From contig CP098528.1 of the NCBI GenBank assembly GCA_030440445.1, forward strand, positions 1,736,001-1,800,000: a stretch of 64,000 nucleotides of DNA, in the 5' to 3' direction. This document shows, piece after piece, positions 28,830 to 38,016 of this stretch. The notes beneath the pieces were generated by a model that made no database searches, was not told the origin of the DNA, and saw nothing but the letters and a program-made list of their open reading frames with translations. The translations under genes were made by a program, and so were the position numbers. Source of the stretch: Halomonas sp. KG2 (GTDB taxonomy: Bacteria; Pseudomonadota; Gammaproteobacteria; Pseudomonadales; Halomonadaceae). Numbering within the stretch: position 1 is the stretch's first letter; every line of letters begins with the position of its first letter.

Positions 28830-29004
28830 ATGGTCGGCAGGTCTCCTGACTGGCGGGTCATGGCTAGCTCGCCTTCCCAGACAATACGTCCAGTGGCTCA
28901 TTGAGCATCGCTAACCGCCTACAGTTGCGGGGGCAGTTCCGTTTCGCGGCTAAGCCGCAGCGGATTCTCTATTAAGTTCCGTGAGGAACACCGACGGCGG
29001 TTAT
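28830..29004 (-). ncRNA. Cobalamin riboswitch upstream of the second ABC importer
   Basis: On the minus strand the 3' B12 box AGTCAGGAGACCTGCC is at 28851-28836. Upstream are CGGAACTGCCCCCGCAACTG, AATCCGCTGCGG and the GGTG at the 5' end. It ends 77 bases before the binding-protein start, so it should control the three-gene importer operon. Confidence 0.92.
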
Positions 29005-29140
29005 TCTAGGTGGCGGGTAGAGGTAGAACAACAAAAAGCCCGATCTTTCGGCTAAATTTGACATTAAACCCATTTTTTTCATTACGATAAGACAAAACAA
29101 AGCCTCTGTGGCTGTGTATTCTTAAATGTCATTTCAATTT

Positions 29141-29162
29141 GGCCTAGTGTCGACATTAGGCC
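29141..29162. promoter_or_regulatory. 22-base near-perfect palindrome upstream of the cobalt chelatase operon
   Basis: GGCCTAGTGTCGACATTAGGCC is a palindrome with one mismatched pair. It lies in the 350-base gap between the riboswitch and the chelatase gene. A TTGACA at 29058-29063 lies upstream without a good -10 partner. Candidate operator for the cob operon; no known consensus is matched. Confidence 0.45.
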
Positions 29163-29351
29163 TGTCTTACCGTGTGCTAATAGGGACTGTCTTCTAGGCT
29201 ATGCTGGGCACTAAGCTGGCTTCGAAGCCGCGCCTTCCTCTATACTGCGACACTTTATTTCATCGCTTCCTTATGAATGGTTTTATCATTACTTACCAAG
29301 TCATCATGAATCAAGTTCAAGCTTCAGGCATGCTCTGCATGGGAGGTTCGG

Positions 29352-31124
29352 TTGAGTGACTTTCCCTTTGTAGGTGTTGTCGGCCAGGAAGCGCTGAAAA
29401 CCGCCTTGCTGCTGAATGCGATTAATCCGCGCATTGGTGGTGTCCTGATCAGCGGTCCTCGGGGCAGTGCGAAATCCACCCTGGCGCGGGCGCTGGCGGC
29501 GGTTTTGCCGAACGACACCAATGGCAAAAAGCCACCCTTTGTCACCTTACCGCTGGGTGCCAGTGAAGACCGGCTCGTGGGAAGTCTAGATTTACAAAAG
29601 GTGCTAGCCGAGCAGCAAGCCACTTTTCATGAAGGGCTCCTCGCCAAAGCCGACGGTGGGGTGATGTATGTCGATGAAGTTAATCTGCTGCCGGATATTC
29701 TGGTTGACCTGCTGCTCGACGTGGCCGCCAGCGGGGTCAATATCGTTGAGCGTGATGGAATCAGCCACTCACACTCGGCGCGTTTTAGTTTGATTGGCAC
29801 CATGAACCCTGATGAGGGCGAGCTGCGCCCGCAGCTGCTCGACCGTTTTGGGCTCTGTATTGAACAGGCTGACCGCGTCAGTGTTAAACAGCGCATTGCT
29901 ATTGTTCAGCAGCGCGAAGCCTTTGACTGCGACCCAGAGGCTTACATACAACAGTTTGCGGTAGAGCAGGCAGCGCTGACTCAGCAGCTTGACCATGCCC
30001 AACAGGCACTAGCGTCAGTGACTAGCGAAGACTGGGTGTACGAGACCATTGCGGCACGCTGCGAAGCCGCAGGCGTTGAAGGGCTGCGGGCAGACGTTAC
30101 CTGGCACCGAGCCGCCCAGGCTCATGCCGCCTGGCGTGGCGTGGCGAGCGTTGAACAGCAAGATATCGACACCGTTGAGCCCTGGGTACTGGCACATCGT
30201 CGAACCCAGCCGCCAGAGCAACATCCGCCGTCCTCCCCGCCTAATCAAACGCCTTCAAATGGGGAGGGCGGTTCGTCGTCAGCTAATAACGCGGCCACCG
30301 GCGGATTATCCCGCCAAAATGGTGAGCAGGGTCAGTGGGGCGCTATGCCGCCCATGGCGCAGGCGTCTATTCACCAGCCAGCGGTTAACCTGCCCGAAAG
30401 CGATAGCTTTTCCCCGCGTGCGCAACGCGCTGATACAGCGGCTAGCACAGGCAAGGGAGGTGTCTCCGGTCGCGGGCGCTCTCAGGCGGAAACTCCGCGG
30501 CTAGACGGGTTCGCGACGCTAATCGCCAATCGTGGCCAATGGCCTTGGCAGCAATTGAAAATGCGCAAATCTCGCGCAGGGCAGGCGATAGCGCACCTGG
30601 TACTACTAGATACCTCTGGCTCCACCTTGGGGCAGCGTCTGTTAGGCCAAGCCAAAGGGCTGGTGGAGTCACTGGTTACCCAAGCTTACGCTGCGCGGGA
30701 GCAGGTCGCGGTGCTGGGGTTTGGTAATGGTGGCGTGGTGTCGCTACTGTCACGTCGTCGAGCGCCCAAAAACGCGCGGGGCACGCTTGATAGTGCCAAG
30801 GGCGGCGGTGGCACCCCACTGCGGGAAGCGATTGTTGAAGCCAAACGGCTAATTCAACAGTGGCAGCGCCGCGAGCCTGGCTTACAGGTACGTACTTATT
30901 TGATTACCGATGGCCGCACACGGGAATCTGTTGACGACCTCGCCCCGCTAGGTGATTGCCTGCTGATCGATACCGAGCAATCGAGAGTTAAGCGCGGGCA
31001 GGGCGTACGCATCGCCCAGCAATTAGGCGCCCGTTATTGGCCAGCCTCGTTTGGTAAACCCTCTTTGGCACATCCTGTTTTCGCACATTCTGTTGTTGCA
31101 CATCAACCTGGGGAAAGCCCATGA
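29352..31124 (+). CDS. ChlI/ChlD-type chelatase subunit (AAA+ plus VWA), putative cobaltochelatase partner
   Basis: Fused AAA+ and von Willebrand A protein of the magnesium-chelatase type. Walker A is GPRGSAKST (about 35-43), Walker B GGVMYVDEVNLL, and the arginine region EGELRPQLLDRFGL. A proline/serine/glycine-rich linker spans about residues 290-380, and the VWA MIDAS motif DTSGSTLG lies near 419. TTG start with GGGAGG five bases upstream. Next to cobN, it probably replaces CobS/CobT as ATPase for cobalt insertion into hydrogenobyrinic acid a,c-diamide. It overlaps cobO by ATGA. Confidence 0.87.
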   Translation: MSDFPFVGVVGQEALKTALLLNAINPRIGGVLISGPRGSAKSTLARALAAVLPNDTNGKKPPFVTLPLGASEDRLVGSLDLQKVLAEQQATFHEGLLAKADGGVMYVDEVNLLPDILVDLLLDVAASGVNIVERDGISHSHSARFSLIGTMNPDEGELRPQLLDRFGLCIEQADRVSVKQRIAIVQQREAFDCDPEAYIQQFAVEQAALTQQLDHAQQALASVTSEDWVYETIAARCEAAGVEGLRADVTWHRAAQAHAAWRGVASVEQQDIDTVEPWVLAHRRTQPPEQHPPSSPPNQTPSNGEGGSSSANNAATGGLSRQNGEQGQWGAMPPMAQASIHQPAVNLPESDSFSPRAQRADTAASTGKGGVSGRGRSQAETPRLDGFATLIANRGQWPWQQLKMRKSRAGQAIAHLVLLDTSGSTLGQRLLGQAKGLVESLVTQAYAAREQVAVLGFGNGGVVSLLSRRRAPKNARGTLDSAKGGGGTPLREAIVEAKRLIQQWQRREPGLQVRTYLITDGRTRESVDDLAPLGDCLLIDTEQSRVKRGQGVRIAQQLGARYWPASFGKPSLAHPVFAHSVVAHQPGESP

Positions 31125-31714
31125 GTGACGCTAGCCATCTAAACCGCATGCAGCGCAAAAAAGACGTGGTCGATGAGCGTATTAGCCGTGCCACCGAAGA
31201 GCGTGGCGTGCTGATTCTGCTTAAAGGCAACGGCAAGGGCAAAAGCAGCTCGGCCTTTGGCACTATGGCGCGCTCACTAGGGCACGGTCAGCAGTGCGCG
31301 GTCATTCAGTTTATCAAAGGCCGCCGCGAAACCGGCGAATATCTGTTCTTTCGCGATCATCCCAAGCTTGATTGGCACATCATGGGCCATGGCTTTACCT
31401 GGGAAACCCAGAACCGCGAGCGGGATATCGAAGCCGCCCAAGCCGCCTGGGCGGTCGCCAAAGGGCTGCTGGAGAACCCTGCCTATCATATGATCGTGCT
31501 GGATGAGATGAGCTACATGTTCAAGTACGGCTATCTCGACCCCGAACCAGTAGTGGAAGCACTCAAACGCCGTCCGGCGCACCAGAACGTGATTATTACC
31601 GGGCGTACTATGGCCACGCCGCTGCAGGAAATCGCCGATACCATCAGCGTTGTTCAGGATGAGCGCCATGCGTTTCGCGGCGGCGTCAAAGCCCAGGCGG
31701 GGATCGAATACTAA
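31121..31714 (+). CDS. cobO: Cob(I)yrinic acid a,c-diamide adenosyltransferase
   Basis: Transfers adenosyl from ATP to Co(I) corrinoids. The P-loop-like LLKGNGKGKSSSAFGTMARSLGHG starts near residue 30, VIQFIKGRRETGE follows, and MIVLDEMSYMFKYGYLD is the Walker B region. 197 residues matches the CobO/CobA/BtuR family. Its start and stop overlap the chelatase and cobB genes. Confidence 0.94.
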   Translation: MSDASHLNRMQRKKDVVDERISRATEERGVLILLKGNGKGKSSSAFGTMARSLGHGQQCAVIQFIKGRRETGEYLFFRDHPKLDWHIMGHGFTWETQNRERDIEAAQAAWAVAKGLLENPAYHMIVLDEMSYMFKYGYLDPEPVVEALKRRPAHQNVIITGRTMATPLQEIADTISVVQDERHAFRGGVKAQAGIEY

Positions 31715-33084
31715 TGAGTACGCCAACCGCTCGCTGCCCCGCGCTGTTTATAGCTGCCCCGGCTTCTGGCCAGGGTAAAACTACCGTCACGGCGGGCTTG
31801 GCGCGGCTGCTGCGTAATCAGGGCAAGGTGGTGCGGGTGTTTAAAACCGGCCCTGATTATTTGGATCCGCAGATATTGTCTCAGGCGTCAGGTCAACCGG
31901 TAGATCAGTTAGATTTATGGATGGCAGGCGAAGCCTACTGCCGCCAGCGTTTTTATGACGCCGCCTGTGAAGCGGATTTGATTCTGGTCGAAGGTGCCAT
32001 GGGGCTGTTTGATGGCGAGCCTTCTAGTGCTGACTTGGCGGCTTTGTTCGCCATTCCCATGGCAATTGTCATGGATGTAAAAGGTATGGCGCAGACCGCC
32101 GCGGCGCTAGTTTCGGGGCTGGCCAACTTTCGGGATGATATCTATATCGCTGGATTAGTCGCCAACGCCTGCGGCTCGCAGCGCCATCGTGAGCTAATCG
32201 AATCAGCGCTGCCAGCGACGATTCCCCTGCTGGCCGCTGTGCCACGAGACCCTGATTTAGCGCTCCCCGAGCGCCATCTTGGGCTGGTGCAAGCTGCGGA
32301 GATTCGCGAGGATTTAGAGGCACGCTTTGAAGCGGGCGCCCGAGCGCTGGAGGCGGCAGGGCTGCTGGAAGCGCTTGCAGCACTGCCACCGGTGACCTTT
32401 GCCGCTCCGCAAGAGCAGCTTGCCACCGTGAAGCCGGTACTTGAAGGCCGCACCATTGGCGTAGCCCGCGACGCCGCCTTTAGCTTTATCTACCAGGCCA
32501 ATCTCGACCTGCTAGAGCAGATGGGCGCAACGCTGCGCTTTTTCTCGCCGCTGACGGATAGCCGCTTGTCGGAATGCGATGCGCTGTGGCTGCCGGGAGG
32601 CTACCCGGAACTTCATGCCCAGCAACTGGCAGGTAACAGCGCCATGCGTTCGGCCATTGAGGCTTTCTATAGCGCCGACAAGCCCATTCTTGCTGAGTGT
32701 GGCGGCCTGCTGTACTGCCTGGAAACCCTGACCGACTACGACGATATCCTCCATCCCATGCTCGGCTTGCTGCCTGGGCAGGGGGCGATGCGCGGTCGGC
32801 GTGGCTGCCAGGGGATGCAAACCGCCGAGCTGCCGGAAGGCCCGGTTCGCGGCCATGCGCACCACCGCTCTATAGCCGAAGGCACCCCTGAGCCGATTGC
32901 TCACGGTCGTCGCCAGCGCCACCCCGCACCGGGGGAAGCGATTTACCGTCAAAAGCGCTTAACGGCGACCTACTTACATCTGTTTTTCCCCAACAACCCT
33001 GACGCTGTGGCGAGGCTTTTTTCCGCCAGCCCGGCGCACTGCGAACTGCAGCACAGCGAGGCATTTACCCATGCAATTGAATAA
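31714..33084 (+). CDS. cobB: Hydrogenobyrinic acid a,c-diamide synthase
   Basis: Glutamine-dependent amidation of side chains a and c. The N-terminal ATP-binding loop PASGQGKTTVTAGLARLL is at about 15-32, KTGPDYLDP at 46-54, and EGAMGLFDG follows. The C-terminal glutamine amidotransferase domain has LPGGYPELHA and the nucleophile cysteine in LAECGGLLYCLE. 456 residues. CobQ would have a different N-terminal loop, so this is CobB/CbiA. Starts as TAATG on the cobO stop and overlaps cobW by 14 bases. Confidence 0.93.
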   Translation: MSTPTARCPALFIAAPASGQGKTTVTAGLARLLRNQGKVVRVFKTGPDYLDPQILSQASGQPVDQLDLWMAGEAYCRQRFYDAACEADLILVEGAMGLFDGEPSSADLAALFAIPMAIVMDVKGMAQTAAALVSGLANFRDDIYIAGLVANACGSQRHRELIESALPATIPLLAAVPRDPDLALPERHLGLVQAAEIREDLEARFEAGARALEAAGLLEALAALPPVTFAAPQEQLATVKPVLEGRTIGVARDAAFSFIYQANLDLLEQMGATLRFFSPLTDSRLSECDALWLPGGYPELHAQQLAGNSAMRSAIEAFYSADKPILAECGGLLYCLETLTDYDDILHPMLGLLPGQGAMRGRRGCQGMQTAELPEGPVRGHAHHRSIAEGTPEPIAHGRRQRHPAPGEAIYRQKRLTATYLHLFFPNNPDAVARLFSASPAHCELQHSEAFTHAIE

Positions 33085-34177
33085 GATTCCCGCCACAGTC
33101 GTCACCGGTTTTCTCGGCAGCGGCAAAACCACGCTGCTGGCCAATATTTTGCGCCAAGTGACCGGCAAGCGGATCGCCGTGATTGTTAATGAGTTCGGCG
33201 AGCAGGATATTGATTCCAGCCTCTTGCGCAGCTGTGCGCTGGGGTGTGAAGAGGGTAGCGAAGGCGGGCAGCTAGACGGGGAAGATGGCAGCATCTATGA
33301 GCTGGCCAATGGCTGTATCTGCTGCACGGTGGAAGAAGAGTTCCTGCCGGTGATGAAAAAGCTGGTTGCCCGCCGCAATGATATCGACCACATTCTGATC
33401 GAAACCAGCGGCCTGGCACTGCCCAAGCCGCTGGTGCAGGCGTTTAACTGGCCCGACGTGCGTCAGCACTGCACCGTCGATGCGATTATTACCGTGATTG
33501 ATGGCCCTGCGGTAGCCGCCGGTCGTTATGCCAGCGATGTGGATAAGGTTGAAGCCCAGCGTCGCGCTGATGAAAGCCTGGATCACGACCCCAGCCTGCG
33601 CGAGCTACTGGATGACCAGCTAAGCGCGGCGGATTTGGTGCTGGTCAGCAAGGCGGACCTGCTTAGCCCTGAAGAGCGCACGCAGGTTGAAGCGGTGATT
33701 CAGTCCCGGGTGAGTAAGTCAGTGAAAACGCTGTTTATCGATCAGACCCAGACCACCGACACCGCCCAGTTGGAAGCACTGATGGGCATTGGTGCGGCCA
33801 GCGAAGAGCATATTGACAGCATCACCAATCATCACGATAAGCACCACGCTGAAGGCGCGCACCACGACCACGCCCACGATAACTTTGATTCCTGCGTGAT
33901 TACCCTGGGTGAAGTGGATGGCGACGCCCTGGCCAGCAAGCTGCAGCAACTGCTGAAAAGCCACGAGATCTACCGTGCCAAAGGCTTTGCGGCGATTCCG
34001 GGCAAACCCATGCGCCGAGTGATTCAAGCAGTGGGCGAGCGCTTGGAAGGTTACTTCGACCGGCTTTGGAGCCAAGACGAGACGCGCCAGACCCAACTGG
34101 TCATTATTGGCAAATCGCTGGATAGCGCCGCGCTGCGTGAAGCGCTAACTGAGGCAGAGGTTCAGACGGCCAGCTAA
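33071..34177 (+). CDS. cobW: CobW-type GTPase / metallochaperone
   Basis: G3E-family P-loop GTPase of the cobalamin operon. Walker A GFLGSGKTTLL is at 12-22, the metal-binding CxCC appears as ANGCICCTVEEEF near residue 80, and ILIETSGLALPKPL and SKADLL follow. A histidine-rich stretch with HHDKHH and HHDHAHD lies near 252-270, before the C-terminal CobW_C domain. 368 residues. Located directly before cobN, it probably delivers cobalt to the chelatase. Confidence 0.93.
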   Translation: MQLNKIPATVVTGFLGSGKTTLLANILRQVTGKRIAVIVNEFGEQDIDSSLLRSCALGCEEGSEGGQLDGEDGSIYELANGCICCTVEEEFLPVMKKLVARRNDIDHILIETSGLALPKPLVQAFNWPDVRQHCTVDAIITVIDGPAVAAGRYASDVDKVEAQRRADESLDHDPSLRELLDDQLSAADLVLVSKADLLSPEERTQVEAVIQSRVSKSVKTLFIDQTQTTDTAQLEALMGIGAASEEHIDSITNHHDKHHAEGAHHDHAHDNFDSCVITLGEVDGDALASKLQQLLKSHEIYRAKGFAAIPGKPMRRVIQAVGERLEGYFDRLWSQDETRQTQLVIIGKSLDSAALREALTEAEVQTAS

Positions 34178-37100
34178 TGCACTTATTTGCCGCCAAGCCC
34201 GGGGGCTTTGTCGATGATGAAGGCATTATCGACCTGCAACAGAGCCCCGCCGAGGTCGTGATACTCTCCGCCGCCGACAGCAATCTGTCGGCGCTGGCCC
34301 AGGCGGTTGACCGCCTGGGGGAAGCGTACCCCTCGGTACGGCTAGCCAACTGGATGAATTTGGTAAAACCGGCGGCCTATGATCTCTACGAAGATCGGGT
34401 GCTGGAAAACGCCCAACTGGTCATCGTTTCACTGCTGGGTGGTAAAGCCTACTGGCAGTATGGTCATGAGCGCCTGCTCGCCTGGGCGGCAGCCAAACCC
34501 GAACGCCAGCTGATTTTGGTACCGGGTTGCGACGCACCGGATGATGCCCTGTTAGAAGACTCCACCATCGCCTTTGATGGCGCTTACCGGGTGTGGCGCT
34601 ATTTAAGAGAAGGCGGTGTAGAGAACGCCGAGCAACTGCTGCGCTTTATCGCCAGCGAATGTTTATCGCTTTCTCTGGCATGGCAGGAGCCGAAAGTTAT
34701 TCCGGCCGCGGTGATTTATGCGTCGCAAGACCAGCAGGCGTTCAGCCTTAGCGAGTGGCGCGATCGTCAGATACCCGGGCGGCCGGTGTGCCTGCTGCTG
34801 TTTTATCGCAGCCACTTGCAGGGGGCGAATACCGCTGTACCCGACGGATTGCTGGCCGCACTGAGAGAAAAAGGCCTAGAGCCGCTAGCGGTTGCCGTGG
34901 CCTCCTTGAAAGAGGGGCCATGCATTGATTTTATCAATCACTTGATTGAGCAGACCGGCGCCATGCTGGTGATTAATACCACCAGCTTTGCGGTCAATCG
35001 CAACGCCGACGGCCTGGATGCTCTGGGTGAAAAGCTACCCGACAGCCTGTTTGTCGGGCGACCCGTGGTGCTTCAGGCGATTCTTGCTAGCAGCACCTCA
35101 GAAGACTGGCAGGACATGGCCGCTGGACTGCATAGCCGCGATGTGGCGATGCAGGTGGTGCTCCCCGAGATGGATGGTCGCATTATCACTCGGGCGGTGG
35201 GGTTTAAAGCCGAAGCCCACTACAACCAGCGCTGCCAGTTGGCGGTGACCCACCACGTGATTCATCCAGAACGGGCCGCCTTTGTCGCCGAGCTGGCGCG
35301 GCGCATCTGTTCGCTACGGCTAACCCCCAATGGGCAGAAGCGTATCGCGCTGATCATGGCTAACTACCCCAATCGCGATGGCCGGATCGGTAACGGGGTC
35401 GGGCTGGATACCCCAGCGTCGACGCTGCAAATTCTCAGCGCTCTGAAAGAGGCGGGTTATCCGTTAAGCGAGCTGCCGGAAAATGGTGATGCGTTGATCC
35501 GCCAGCTTCAGGGCGCGGTGACCAACGATCACGGCAGCCTCGACCAGCGCGCCTGCTGGCAGAGCATTAGCGTTGATGACTACCTAGCTTGGTTTAAAAC
35601 TTTGCCCAGCGAGCTGCAAGAAACTGTGTGGACGCGCTGGGGAGCGCCTCACGAAGACCCCAAATGCCGCCAAGGACGTTTGATGATCGCCGGTATCCGC
35701 TTAGGTGAAACCTTTGTGGGTATTCAGCCGGAACGCGACTTTATCGACGATGTCACCCAGTCCTATCACGATATGGAGCTGGCACCGCCCCACAGCTACC
35801 TGGCGTTTTACTACTGGCTGCGCGAGCACTATCAAGTCGACGCGGTTATCCACGTAGGCAAACACGGCAATTTAGAGTGGCTGCCGGGTAAAAGTATCGC
35901 CTTGAGCGCTGACTGTTGGCCGGATATTGCCCTGGGGCCGCTGCCGCACTTTTATCCGTTTATTGTTAATGACCCCGGCGAGGGTGCCCAAGCCAAGCGC
36001 CGCAGTCAGGCGGTCATTATCGACCACCTGATGCCGCCGCTAGCGCGGGCCGAACTCTATGGAGCCATGGCCGAACTTGAAGCTCTATGTGATGAGTATT
36101 ACCAAGCGCTGGATATGGACCCGCGCCGGGAAGCGCTGATTCGCAGCCAAATCCTCGCTCACCTGCGAGATACCGGCATCGACCAGGAGCTGGCGCACGC
36201 CGTGGACGGTTGTGAAAACAGTACTGCTGATGCCGACATCCTCAACGAGCTGGATACGTTTCTGTGCGATATCAAAGAGTCGCAGATTCGCCATGGCTTG
36301 CACATACTCGGCACGCTGCCGCCGCAAGAGAAGCGAGCGGGGACATTGGTGGCGCTGCTACGGCTCCCCCGTGGTGAAGCGGTGGCCAGCCGTGGGTTGC
36401 TGCACAATCTGGCGAGCGATTTAGGATTGGATTTTGATCCGTTAGCCGCTGGCAACGAACCCTGGCAGGCGCCTAAACCAGTTGTTCTAAGGGAGCTACT
36501 CGATACCCCTTGGCGCACCGGCGCGGACACCCGCGAGCGCCTTGAACTGCTGGCCGAGCGCTGGGTGGCCGACTACGTATTAGCCCCGGGTTGCCTGGAA
36601 GAGCTGGCTCACGATTACCCCAATACGGCGGAGCAGCTGCGCTATACCCGCGACCAGCTATGGGTTGCCATGCAGCGTGGCGTCAAGATGGAGATTCAGT
36701 CGCTGCTCGACGGCCTTGAGGGCACTTTTGTGCCTGCCGGGCCTAGTGGCGCGCCCAGCCGAGGGCGGCTGGATACGCTGCCCACTGGGCGCAACTTTTT
36801 CAGCGTCGACAACCGTTCAATTCCATCGCCCGCTGCCTGGACGCTGGGGGAAAAATCCGCCCAGGCGTTTGTCGAGCGCTACCTGCAGGATAACGGCGAC
36901 TATCCGCGCCGATTGGGGCTTTCGATTTGGGGCACCGCCACCATGCGCACCGGCGGTGATGATATCGCTCAGGCCTTCGCGCTAATGGGCGTGCGCCCTA
37001 AATGGTCGCTGGGCTCCCAGCGGGTGAGTGATTTTGAAGTAATCCCCTCGATGCTGCTCAATCGGCCAAGGGTTGATGTCACGCTGCGGGTGTCTGGGTT

Positions 37101-38016
37101 CTTCCGCGACGCTTTCCCCAATGTGATCCGCCTGTTTGACGCCGCCGTGCAAGCGGTGGCCCGTTATGAAGAGCCGGGTAACAGCAACACCATCCGCGAG
37201 GCGGTGCTTGCTCGCCAGCAAGCACTGGAAGACCAAGGGCTAAGCCCCGAGATGGCCGCCCAAGAGGCAAGCTACCGTATCTTTGGCAGCAAGCCCGGCG
37301 AATATGGTGCGGGCTTAAACCGGCTGATTGAAAACCGCTCTTGGGACAGCGCCGACGATTTAGCCGAGGCCTACCTGGATACAGGTGCCTATGCCTACGG
37401 CCAGTTCAAGGCCTCCGGCACTGCTGCGCGGGCGGCGTTCGAGCAGCAGCTCCAGGGGCTGGATGCGGTGATGCAGAACCAGGATAACCGCGAGCACGAT
37501 ATTCTTGATTCCAACAGCTATTACGCTTTTCAGGGTGGCATGGCCAACGCCACGCGCTCGCTAAGTGGAAAAGCACCGACCATTTATCACGCCGACCACG
37601 CCAATCCCGCGGTGCCCAAGATTCGCACCTTGAAAGAGGAGCTAGCACGGGTGATTCGCTCACGCGTGTTGAATCCTAAGTGGATCAATGCCATGCGCGA
37701 GCACGGCTATAAAGGTGCGTTTGAAATGGCGGCTACGGTGGACTACCTGTTTGCTTACGATGCCACCACCTATCTAGTCGCCGACTACCAGTACGCCCAG
37801 GTGAGTGATGCCCTGGTACTCGACGCTGCTAATCAGCAGTTCCTGCGTGAGCACAACCCCGCAGCCTTAGAAGAGATGGCGGAACGCTTACTTGAAGCCG
37901 CCCAGCGAGGCATGTGGCAAGCCCCCGGCGAACATGGCCAGGCGCTACAAGACCTGCTGCTGGAAATGGATGAAGCCAAAGAGACGGGGCATTATGACCA
38001 CCAGCCCGCGCATTAA
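34177..38016 (+). CDS. cobN: Cobaltochelatase large subunit
   Basis: Large subunit that binds hydrogenobyrinic acid diamide and inserts cobalt with an ATPase partner, here probably the ChlI/ChlD-like gene upstream. 1279 residues, within the CobN range. Blocks seen are ALIMANYPNRDGRIGNGVGLDTPAS-type sequence near 390-415, HVGKHGNLEWLPGKSIALS near 562, and GTATMRTGGDDIAQAFALMG and SRVLNPKWINAMREHGYKG-type sequence toward the end. The ATG overlaps the cobW stop, and cobG begins 23 bases before its end. Confidence 0.95.
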   Translation: MHLFAAKPGGFVDDEGIIDLQQSPAEVVILSAADSNLSALAQAVDRLGEAYPSVRLANWMNLVKPAAYDLYEDRVLENAQLVIVSLLGGKAYWQYGHERLLAWAAAKPERQLILVPGCDAPDDALLEDSTIAFDGAYRVWRYLREGGVENAEQLLRFIASECLSLSLAWQEPKVIPAAVIYASQDQQAFSLSEWRDRQIPGRPVCLLLFYRSHLQGANTAVPDGLLAALREKGLEPLAVAVASLKEGPCIDFINHLIEQTGAMLVINTTSFAVNRNADGLDALGEKLPDSLFVGRPVVLQAILASSTSEDWQDMAAGLHSRDVAMQVVLPEMDGRIITRAVGFKAEAHYNQRCQLAVTHHVIHPERAAFVAELARRICSLRLTPNGQKRIALIMANYPNRDGRIGNGVGLDTPASTLQILSALKEAGYPLSELPENGDALIRQLQGAVTNDHGSLDQRACWQSISVDDYLAWFKTLPSELQETVWTRWGAPHEDPKCRQGRLMIAGIRLGETFVGIQPERDFIDDVTQSYHDMELAPPHSYLAFYYWLREHYQVDAVIHVGKHGNLEWLPGKSIALSADCWPDIALGPLPHFYPFIVNDPGEGAQAKRRSQAVIIDHLMPPLARAELYGAMAELEALCDEYYQALDMDPRREALIRSQILAHLRDTGIDQELAHAVDGCENSTADADILNELDTFLCDIKESQIRHGLHILGTLPPQEKRAGTLVALLRLPRGEAVASRGLLHNLASDLGLDFDPLAAGNEPWQAPKPVVLRELLDTPWRTGADTRERLELLAERWVADYVLAPGCLEELAHDYPNTAEQLRYTRDQLWVAMQRGVKMEIQSLLDGLEGTFVPAGPSGAPSRGRLDTLPTGRNFFSVDNRSIPSPAAWTLGEKSAQAFVERYLQDNGDYPRRLGLSIWGTATMRTGGDDIAQAFALMGVRPKWSLGSQRVSDFEVIPSMLLNRPRVDVTLRVSGFFRDAFPNVIRLFDAAVQAVARYEEPGNSNTIREAVLARQQALEDQGLSPEMAAQEASYRIFGSKPGEYGAGLNRLIENRSWDSADDLAEAYLDTGAYAYGQFKASGTAARAAFEQQLQGLDAVMQNQDNREHDILDSNSYYAFQGGMANATRSLSGKAPTIYHADHANPAVPKIRTLKEELARVIRSRVLNPKWINAMREHGYKGAFEMAATVDYLFAYDATTYLVADYQYAQVSDALVLDAANQQFLREHNPAALEEMAERLLEAAQRGMWQAPGEHGQALQDLLLEMDEAKETGHYDHQPAH

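Noticed and set aside
31714..33084. Assignment of this amidase as cobyric acid synthase (CobQ)
   Set aside because: The N-terminal loop PASGQGKTTVT, KTGPDYLDP and the roughly 456-residue length match CobB/CbiA, not CobQ.
37892..37993. Longer cobG start within cobN
   Set aside because: The added residues are a basic shadow of the cobN frame, whereas MTTSPRIKGW has a ribosome site and family-like sequence.
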